Source of the DNA: Algoriphagus marincola HL-49
GTDB lineage: Bacteria; Bacteroidota; Bacteroidia; Cytophagales; Cyclobacteriaceae
Length of the DNA: 38,047 nt
Direction: 5' to 3'
Assembly: GCA_001314815.1 (NCBI GenBank)
Contig: LJXT01000019.1
Coordinates: forward strand, 1 to 38,047
Below the pieces are notes generated by a model. The model was not told the DNA's origin. It did not search any database and worked only from the letters and a program-made list of their open reading frames with translations. This document shows positions 32,609 through 38,047 of this stretch, one piece after another (positions within the stretch are counted from its first letter, which is position 1; every line of letters starts with the position of its first letter). The position numbers and the translations under genes were made by a program.

Positions 32609-33901
32609 ATGAAGAAAATACTGTCTGCCTTTTGCTCAATTTGTCTCCTGGTCCAGCTTGGATTCGCACAGAATGAATTAATCCATGCTCGCCCGTCTCA
32701 ATTAGGAATGGATGAAGCTTTTATTAAGCAAAAAGTGGACTCCATCATGCAAATGGGAATGGATAGTTTGGCCTTTCCCGGTGCACAAGTGTTGGTGGCA
32801 AAGAACGATACGGTCATTTTTCATCAGGCCTATGGCTTTCATACTTACGAGCGAGTGCAGGCCGTGGCTTTAGACGATTTATATGATTTGGCGTCGGTAA
32901 CAAAAATCTCCGGTCCGCTGCCGGCTTTGATGAAGCTGGTAGATGAAGGCAAGCTGGATTTGGACCAAGCTTTCAGTAACTATTGGAAACCCTGGAAAAA
33001 GCGGAAGGACAAAAGGGATTTGACTTTGCGTGAAATTTTGGCGCATCAGGCTGGTTTGGTCCCATACATTGTGTTTTTGCAGAAAGTGATCAAGAAAAAT
33101 GGCAAAATCAAAAAGCGCTTTGTCCATGATTCTCCTTCCAACCGGTTTCAGGGGCAGGTCTATGATGGGTTTTTTATCAATGATCGCTTTGAGCGAAAAA
33201 TGAACCGAATCATCAAGCGGTCAAAAGTTTCGACAGATAAAAAATACCTGTATTCTGGTCTGAGTTTTTTAATTTTTCCAAGTCTGATTGAGCAGCTAAC
33301 GGGTACGGACTATGAAAGCTATTTGGAGGAAAACTTCTACAAACCCATAGGCTGCCACACGCTTGTCTATAATCCTAGGGATAAAAACTTGGAAAATGCG
33401 ATTGTTCCAACCGAAGTAGATTCCCTATTTCGGAAAACGCTGGTAAAAGGTTGGGTGCATGATGAAAATGCAGCGCTGAAAGCAGGCGTTTCTGGAAATG
33501 CAGGTTTGTTTGGGACAGCTGAAGACCTAGCGAAACTGATGCTCTTCTATCAGAACTATGGAAATGTAAATGGCAAACAGCTCATTTCTGCGAAAACCGT
33601 TCGGGAATTTACTCAAGTCCAATTTCCAGAGAATGAAAATCGAAGAGGTTTAGGTTTTGATAAGCCATTGCTCGATAATGCAGCGCATTCTCTTGAGGAG
33701 GCGTATCCTTCCCCATTGGTAAGTCCTGAGAGTTTTGGTCACTCAGGCTTTACAGGCACCTTTGTTTGGGCTGACCCGGTGCATCAACTCACCTTTATTT
33801 TTCTCTCCAATCGGGTTAATCCCACAAGAGATCATCGGAAACTGTACAGCTTGGGAATTCGGGAAGCCTTGCAGGATGTTTTTTATCGGGCTGGGGAATG
33901 A
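32609..33901 (+). CDS. Exported serine beta-lactamase-type hydrolase
   Basis: 430 residues. Signal peptide of 20 residues ending GFA-Q. The catalytic S96-V-T-K99 (S-x-x-K) sits in LYDLASVTKISG; the second motif reads Y215-S-G instead of the usual Y-x-N; the third block is FGHSGFTGTFVW (H-S-G). These match family S12/class-C-like esterases and DD-peptidases. In many Bacteroidota a domain like this is fused to a GH3 glucosaminidase; here it stands alone. The substrate (peptidoglycan, ester or lactam) is not determined, and it is not evidence for antibiotic resistance. It is followed by an mnmE fragment on the other strand. Confidence 0.87.
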   Translation: MKKILSAFCSICLLVQLGFAQNELIHARPSQLGMDEAFIKQKVDSIMQMGMDSLAFPGAQVLVAKNDTVIFHQAYGFHTYERVQAVALDDLYDLASVTKISGPLPALMKLVDEGKLDLDQAFSNYWKPWKKRKDKRDLTLREILAHQAGLVPYIVFLQKVIKKNGKIKKRFVHDSPSNRFQGQVYDGFFINDRFERKMNRIIKRSKVSTDKKYLYSGLSFLIFPSLIEQLTGTDYESYLEENFYKPIGCHTLVYNPRDKNLENAIVPTEVDSLFRKTLVKGWVHDENAALKAGVSGNAGLFGTAEDLAKLMLFYQNYGNVNGKQLISAKTVREFTQVQFPENENRRGLGFDKPLLDNAAHSLEEAYPSPLVSPESFGHSGFTGTFVWADPVHQLTFIFLSNRVNPTRDHRKLYSLGIREALQDVFYRAGE

Positions 33902-33933
33902 GTTGGAATGGGTTAGGGGGTGAGGGGATTGGA

Positions 33934-34172
33934 TCACTCCCCAATACAAAACTTCGATAAAATATTGGCTAAAAGGTCATCGGTTTTGATTTCCCCTAAG
34001 AAATGAAGAGATCGACGAATATCCGTCGCAAGGAAATCATTGGTGACTTCCTGATCTAAACCACCCAATACATCAAGCAGGGATTCTCTGGTTTTGGTCA
34101 GGCTTGGTCATAATGCCGAATATTGGATGCGACGGTATTTCCGGTTTTAAATAAATGCACAAATAATTCATA
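33934..34172 (-). pseudogene. mnmE: Broken C-terminal fragment of mnmE
   Basis: Minus-strand sequence that reads as the end of the tRNA-modification GTPase MnmE. Before the break it gives GNTVASNIRHYDQA, typical of the segment ahead of the last helices of MnmE. At 34101-34103 one base is missing and the frame shifts. After the shift come LTKTRESLLDVLGG, NDFLATDIRRSLHFLGEI, KTDDLLANILSKF and the terminal CIGE followed by TGA at 33936-33934. Two signs of decay: the frameshift, and LGEI-KTDDLL where family members have LGEITGxITTDDLL, so about four codons are gone, as if by slippage between two GEI copies. The G domain and N-terminus (about 390 codons) are absent; brnA occupies the upstream side. 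Not functional. Confidence 0.88.
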
Positions 34173-34186
34173 CTCTTTGAATTATC

Positions 34187-34426
34187 TCAAACAGTCTTTT
34201 TAAGCTTTTCAGAAATGAAAACCTTAATCACACTTTGCCTGGTTATCCCTAGATTCCTAGCCACTTTATCCAATTCTTGAACCATCCACTCTGGAAAGTC
34301 TACACTTACTCTTCTTGGTTTTTGACCAGGTCTGGTATTTTTTTCCAAATCAAGAAATTCAATGAGATTTTCATTATCGTCAAATTTCTTGTCAAATTCA
34401 GCCGCTGGAATAGATTTCTTTTTCAT
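34187..34426 (-). CDS. brnA: BrnA-type RHH antitoxin
   Basis: 79 residues. An N-terminal region rich in K, E and D, then the ribbon-helix-helix motif PRRVSVDFPEWMVQELDKVARNLGITRQSVIKVFI (about 37-71) typical of BrnA/CopG DNA-binding antitoxins. It presumably binds BrnT and the brnTA promoter. Its start overlaps the 3' end of brnT by 29 bases. It ends 14 bases before the mnmE fragment. Confidence 0.83.
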   Translation of the reverse strand: MKKKSIPAAEFDKKFDDNENLIEFLDLEKNTRPGQKPRRVSVDFPEWMVQELDKVARNLGITRQSVIKVFISEKLKKTV

Positions 34427-34658
34427 TTTCTCTGGATCTTTTTACCGATATAATTCTTTTTGAATCTGAGCGAACTGTGTAAATGGTTGACCAAATAGCC
34501 CCATTAAGTTCGGCAATCATCATAAATCGCTGTTCATCAATTGTACGTGCTTCAATTATGATCCTATTCGGATCGTCCCATAATTTTATGGATTCTTCAA
34601 AATCAATTCCATGTTTGATTTTATTAGCCTTACTTTTTGATGGATCAAATTCAAACAT
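34398..34658 (-). CDS. brnT: BrnT-family RNase toxin
   Basis: 86 residues. BrnT toxins have a RelE-like fold and cut RNA. Family marks are FEFDPSKSKANKIKHGIDFEESIKLWDDPNRI at the N-terminus (the W-D-P-N pattern) and RSDSKRIISVKRSRENEKEIY at the C-terminus with the basic R-A/S-R-x-x-E segment. Toxin-first order with an overlapping antitoxin is the standard brnTA arrangement. Start is ATG 34658. Presence beside a broken chromosomal gene suggests a mobile origin. Confidence 0.87.
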   Translation of the reverse strand: MFEFDPSKSKANKIKHGIDFEESIKLWDDPNRIIIEARTIDEQRFMMIAELNGAIWSTIYTVRSDSKRIISVKRSRENEKEIYSSG

Positions 34659-34765
34659 AAATCTGACTTACCTAGAAAAGACTTCTAATTTAACCATATT
34701 TGTAAAAATGGCTCAATAATTACATAAAAAGTAATCAGAAAAGGAGTCTTTTCCTCCAAATAGTC

Positions 34766-34783
34766 TTACTTCCCGATACAATA
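34766..34783 (-). other. Candidate attachment core resembling an mnmE 3' end
   Basis: Minus-strand TATTGTATCGGGAAGTAA contains TGT-ATC-GGG-AAG-TAA, which encodes C-I-G-K-stop, the conserved end of MnmE. It matches 14 of 18 bases of the end of the mnmE fragment at 33934-33951, and by my recollection 15 of 18 of the SGI1 core TTCTGTATCGGTAAGTAA. It is not preceded by mnmE sequence. Confidence 0.4.
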
Positions 34784-34819
34784 TCTTTTCAATACCTGTA
34801 TATCAATTAGTTACGGTTT

Positions 34820-34840
34820 ATTAGCAACAGATTAGCAACA
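34820..34840. repeat. Direct repeat ATTAGCAACA, 11-bp period
   Basis: ATTAGCAACA at 34820-34829 and again at 34831-34840. The 11-bp spacing puts both copies on one DNA face, as for arm-type sites of tyrosine recombinases or paired operators. It lies 36 bases from the candidate core. Confidence 0.55.
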
Positions 34841-34986
34841 AGAAGTGTTGACATTAGGCTAATTAAAGACTAAAGAAGGGAAAAATAAATTCAGCTCTTG
34901 TCATTGATATTCATAATGTTCTCATCATTTCCACACATGGCCTCCTGAAAATTGATAAGCAATAACTTGCCAGAATAGGGCTAACA

Positions 34987-35718
34987 CTATTTACCAAAGG
35001 CTTGAGAAGGCCATTTATATAACAGGTAAAACCATAGGATACCGGATAACCCGACCGATAAAAAGGTTACCCAATGAGGGGATTGCACTATAGTATTCGC
35101 CCATAAATGCAGTGTAATAGGCACCACAAGGGATTTGCTTCTTTCTGTTGAATATCCAAGAAGAAAAGATAGTGCAATTGTAACGAGAAGAAAAGGTGCA
35201 GTTTTAAGTAGTGCGGTGATTCGGTTCTCATCAATCCACAGAAATCGAAGATGCCATATTTCCCACATAAGCCCGATAAATAACCAACGCCAAACCCTTG
35301 GAATTGATTTTAATGCATCTTCAAGGAAGCCACGCCAGCCAAGTTCTTCACCGAGTGTAAACACAAATGAAACAGGAATAAGAACGAGAAAATTTTTAGG
35401 CGCATATTGCTCGCTTACAGGGTAGAATAGATTAAGAATAAAAAATACTGACCAAGGAACAATAAAGAATAGCAGACTATGAACCCATTTTTTGCCAAAT
35501 AATGAAATTTTGCGTGTGATTGATTTTCTGAATATAAAATAGCAGAGCAGCGCAGCTAAGCCAGGTCCCCACATAATGATGAGGAAAGGATTGATTACCT
35601 GAACACCTATGGGTTTCAACAACTCCTGAAAATAGGACATGTTCAGAAAAATAGGCCAGGCAATAGCGCAGGCAATCGTGTAATAAAGTAAAGCGTGAAG
35701 GAAAATTTTCCTTTTCAT
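34987..35718 (-). CDS. CPBP-family intramembrane glutamic protease (Abi/CAAX-like)
   Basis: 243 residues with about seven to eight membrane segments. The three CPBP motifs are present: E124-E-L-G-W-R129 (E-E-x-x-x-R), W152-E-I-W-H156 (F/W-x-x-x-H) and H204-L-W-A-N208 (H-x-x-x-N). Bacterial members process or modify peptides and sometimes protect against bacteriocins; no substrate gene is seen nearby. It lies 27 bases after the receptor gene, same strand, so the two are probably one unit. Confidence 0.88.
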   Translation of the reverse strand: MKRKIFLHALLYYTIACAIAWPIFLNMSYFQELLKPIGVQVINPFLIIMWGPGLAALLCYFIFRKSITRKISLFGKKWVHSLLFFIVPWSVFFILNLFYPVSEQYAPKNFLVLIPVSFVFTLGEELGWRGFLEDALKSIPRVWRWLFIGLMWEIWHLRFLWIDENRITALLKTAPFLLVTIALSFLLGYSTERSKSLVVPITLHLWANTIVQSPHWVTFLSVGLSGILWFYLLYKWPSQAFGK

Positions 35719-35745
35719 TTTTTCTTTTTTGGTGGAATTATCAGT

Positions 35746-38047
35746 TTAGAAATACAGTCGGTAAAAGATGGTAGGAAAGAACCCAATCTGATAAATCGTA
35801 GTGATTCTGTTTTCAATCGAATCAAACTGTTGCGTAAAGGCGTTTTTCCGATTCGTTATGTTTCGGAGATCAACCGCCCATTCCTGCATGGCCTTCTTTC
35901 CATTGCTCCGGTAGGTTACTTTCAAATCAAGCCGGTAATAACTTCGAAATTGCTTGCTGAAGGGGGTGTGGTTTTCAAACACAGCTTCACCGGTAGCCTG
36001 AGATAGCTCCAAATCGATGGGAGTATACCTTCTGCCTCCGGCCCATGTATGCTGAACATCTATGGCGATGAGGTCTCTACCCTTCAATTTAAACTGCTTC
36101 CCCAATAGCAAGTTGCTTTGAAAGTTTGTGTTGAAGGCGGTGTTGTGCCAACTATCGGCAAAGTCTTGATACTTGGAATCAAAGACGGACGTAGTGGACA
36201 GAAAATAATACCCATCTTTAAAGCTTCGTTCTACGGACAAGTCTATTCCTACATTTCGGCCCTGACCTTTGTTGATGAGGCTTTCTTCTGCTGAGATCCC
36301 AAACTCAGCACCGGCATTAATCGCGCTGTATGAAGATGTTCTGCTAACCGGGATGGAAAACAAATTTTGGTAATATGCTTCAAGAACGAATCTCCAAGGT
36401 TTATCCATTTGGAATTCATAGGCTACTATGTAATGATCGGATTTGGAAAAGCCCAGGTTCCTGTTCGTAAGCTCATTTGGAAATAAGCCGGCAGGATCTT
36501 GATAAAAATGTAAATTCAGAGGTTGCCGCTGAGAGTGTCTCCCATATCCAAATTTTAAAAAGTGGCCTGAATAAAACTCCCAACTGATGTTTGCGCGAGG
36601 TTCAATATTGACCTGTTTGTTAAGCGCAAAAAACAGGCTGTGAAGCCCAAAACTAGCAACCAAGTTTTCAGTGAAATAGTGTTTCCATTGAGTGTGCAGT
36701 TGTACCTGGTGTGTATTCCCCCTGCTATTGATTCTATCCATCAGGCTATTCTGATACCGGATGCTGTCCGATAGGTTAAAGTGGATATTGGATGCTACTA
36801 ATCCCGTACGGAAGTAGTTGCGATGATTAATCTTTTTATTCAGTGTCCAATGCAGACTGGTTCTTACTTCGGATAATTTTTCTCTGAAAATGGGAGCCTG
36901 TGAGTTGAAACTCCAATTGACGCTATCGATTCGCGAAAACTGATCTGAGTAAGCAACACCTAAAGAAATACTGCTAGCCCAGTCGTTTTGTAGAAGAATT
37001 TTATGATTGAAACCAAGTACCGCAATGTTTGAACCGGAGGATATGTCAGAACCTATGGGCGATAAACTATCGGGCGGATCAGCCTTGAAGTTGATCTGGC
37101 TGGTACCTCCTATGCCGAAGAGTTTAAATGTACCTGCTTTTTTTGTGGGTAAATTAACGTTGAATGAGATATCCTGATACTTTGGAATTGCCCCATCTGT
37201 ACCGAAGTCTATCCCCAGCATTCCAAGAAGTTCAACGGTGGAATACCGGTAATTAGCCAGGTAGCTGCCACCATTTTTCCCTATTGGTCCTTCCATGCCT
37301 AGTTCGAGACCATTAAAACCAACCTGAAAAGTATGCTCTCTGTCCTCATTGTTACCGTCTCTAAGACTTAAATCAAATACACCTGAAAGTGCATTACCAT
37401 ATTCTGAAGGGAAGGCTCCGATTATGAAGTCTGACTTGCTAAGCACATTGATGTTTAACAAGCTGACCGGACCGCCTGTATTTCCCATAGAGGCGAAGTG
37501 GTTTGGGTTCGGAATGTCGAGGCCTTCTATGCGCCATAATAGGCCTGAGGGCGAATTCCCTCTAATGATTATGTCGTTGCGAAAGTCATTGGCAGAGCTT
37601 ACCCCGGCCAAACTTGTAGCCATACGTGATGGGTCATTTAAGCTACCTGCAAATCTTCTGGTATCATCGGGATTGAATCCTCGGCCACTGATTAACACCA
37701 TTTGATTATCAGGTTGATTAGGATTCTGATTCGGCTTAACAACCACTTCACTAAGCGTAGCTATGGACTCTTTCATTTTGATGGCCATTATTTCGTCTTT
37801 ACCGGAAATGAGTGTTACCTCAATTACCTCAGGTAGGAAGCCGATATGTTGGAAGTGTAGTGAATAGGTTCCGGGAGCTAAACCATCAAACTTAAAATGC
37901 CCGCTTGAATCGGAAATAGTGTGTAATATGCCGTCACCGTCTTTGACTAAGCTAATGGCAACAAATGCAAGGGGCTTTTCAGTATGAGCTTCAGTAATTG
38001 ATCCCTGGATATTGGTTTGAGCGCAGATGCTTTTACCTGACAATATT
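35746..38047 (-). CDS. TonB-dependent receptor with regulatory-like N-terminal domain, 5' end cut
   Basis: At least 765 residues; the frame is open to the window edge, and the first in-frame start (TTG 38043) falls inside what looks like the end of a signal peptide (SGKSICA-Q), so the true start lies beyond the window. After the signal, residues about 10-95 form a CarboxypepD_reg-like module (QGSITEAHTEKPLAFVAISL to GTYSLHFQHIGFLPEVIEV). A plug domain follows (RMATSLAGVSSANDFRNDIIIRGNSPSGLLWRIEGLDIPNPNHF), then a large beta-barrel with final aromatic F. Smaller than SusC (about 1000), so probably an ordinary TonB-linked importer of a metal chelate or small ligand. Substrate unknown. Confidence 0.9.
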   Translation of the reverse strand, partial: ILSGKSICAQTNIQGSITEAHTEKPLAFVAISLVKDGDGILHTISDSSGHFKFDGLAPGTYSLHFQHIGFLPEVIEVTLISGKDEIMAIKMKESIATLSEVVVKPNQNPNQPDNQMVLISGRGFNPDDTRRFAGSLNDPSRMATSLAGVSSANDFRNDIIIRGNSPSGLLWRIEGLDIPNPNHFASMGNTGGPVSLLNINVLSKSDFIIGAFPSEYGNALSGVFDLSLRDGNNEDREHTFQVGFNGLELGMEGPIGKNGGSYLANYRYSTVELLGMLGIDFGTDGAIPKYQDISFNVNLPTKKAGTFKLFGIGGTSQINFKADPPDSLSPIGSDISSGSNIAVLGFNHKILLQNDWASSISLGVAYSDQFSRIDSVNWSFNSQAPIFREKLSEVRTSLHWTLNKKINHRNYFRTGLVASNIHFNLSDSIRYQNSLMDRINSRGNTHQVQLHTQWKHYFTENLVASFGLHSLFFALNKQVNIEPRANISWEFYSGHFLKFGYGRHSQRQPLNLHFYQDPAGLFPNELTNRNLGFSKSDHYIVAYEFQMDKPWRFVLEAYYQNLFSIPVSRTSSYSAINAGAEFGISAEESLINKGQGRNVGIDLSVERSFKDGYYFLSTTSVFDSKYQDFADSWHNTAFNTNFQSNLLLGKQFKLKGRDLIAIDVQHTWAGGRRYTPIDLELSQATGEAVFENHTPFSKQFRSYYRLDLKVTYRSNGKKAMQEWAVDLRNITNRKNAFTQQFDSIENRITTIYQIGFFPTIFYRLYF

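Larger units (their letters stand above)
34659..34986. other. Non-coding stretch, 328 bases
   Basis: AT-rich stretch between brnT and the CPBP gene. It holds an mnmE-end-like sequence at 34766-34783 and a direct repeat at 34820-34840 (listed separately). A 29-codon minus-strand frame (around 34790-34703, containing ILYREVRLFGGKDSF) overlaps the mnmE-like core in another frame. It could be the last piece of another gene, but I recognise no family. No integrase gene is seen. Confidence 0.5.

Noticed and set aside
34703-34790. 29-codon minus-strand frame as a gene upstream of brnT
   Set aside because: Bounded by stops without a start codon and no recognised family; kept only as an alternative explanation for the att-like core.
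34987-35718. Phage-defence (Abi) gene with BrnTA as a defence island
   Set aside because: The CPBP family is broad and the old Abi label is not evidence of phage defence; no other defence genes are in the window.

Overview
The window looks like a chromosomal segment of a Bacteroidota bacterium, most likely of the Cytophagales/Cyclobacteriaceae type (Algoriphagus-like). This is inferred from gene families and style, not from a marker gene. The pointers are a TonB-dependent receptor with an N-terminal carboxypeptidase-regulatory-like domain, stand-alone regulatory-like-domain proteins, S10 and M28 secreted peptidases, many lipoproteins, a PhzF/DinB pair, very few Shine-Dalgarno sequences, and -7 boxes of the Bacteroidota type (TAnnTTTG) ahead of several genes. 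No rRNA, tRNA, CRISPR array, insertion sequence or prophage was seen. Layout from left to right: (1) 1-4425: 3'-truncated ferritin, a DinB-like/PhzF/potassium-channel operon and a secreted S10 peptidase closed by a strong terminator. (2) 4438-8239: gluQ, a DUF6503-like lipoprotein, a regulatory-domain protein, a DUF4442 hotdog protein and an M48 lipoprotein protease with a good Bacteroidota promoter and a two-way terminator. (3) 8243-12849: an overlapping exonuclease/mpl pair (murein peptide recycling), a lycopene-cyclase-like membrane protein and dnaB. (4) 12852-18382: MDR oxidoreductase, PGDYG-like protein, patatin, a TPR protein, etfBA and a bifunctional-nuclease (DUF151+UVR) protein in the same transcription unit as etfBA. 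(5) 18393-24928: CNT nucleoside transporter followed by a 14-bp degenerate tandem repeat, M28 peptidase, truC and mnmA (two tRNA-modification genes read together), and a MATE exporter. (6) 24992-29880: a decayed coding stretch, a lipoprotein, a CAP-domain protein, an acyl-carrier-like protein lacking the phosphopantetheine serine, and a three-gene unit of an unknown 94-residue protein, a KefG/KefF-like quinone reductase and a KefC-type antiporter. (7) 30019-33901: rfbA, a ROK-type sugar kinase, an F420-reductase-like NAD(P)-binding protein and a secreted serine beta-lactamase-type hydrolase. (8) 33934-38047: an accessory-looking end. It starts with a frameshifted C-terminal fragment of mnmE that is not annotated as any full gene, followed by a BrnT/BrnA toxin-antitoxin pair, a second sequence resembling the mnmE 3' end (candidate attachment core) with an adjacent 11-bp-period direct repeat, a CPBP protease and a TonB-dependent receptor running off the right edge. 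The most interesting region is this right end. The mnmE 3' end is a known target for integrative islands (SGI1 in Salmonella), and the arrangement here, a displaced and decaying mnmE tail followed by a TA module and cargo-like genes, is what an island inserted at or near mnmE could leave. The other items worth following are the unknown kef-operon protein and the serine-less carrier-like protein. I see no clear new defence or biosynthetic system in the window.
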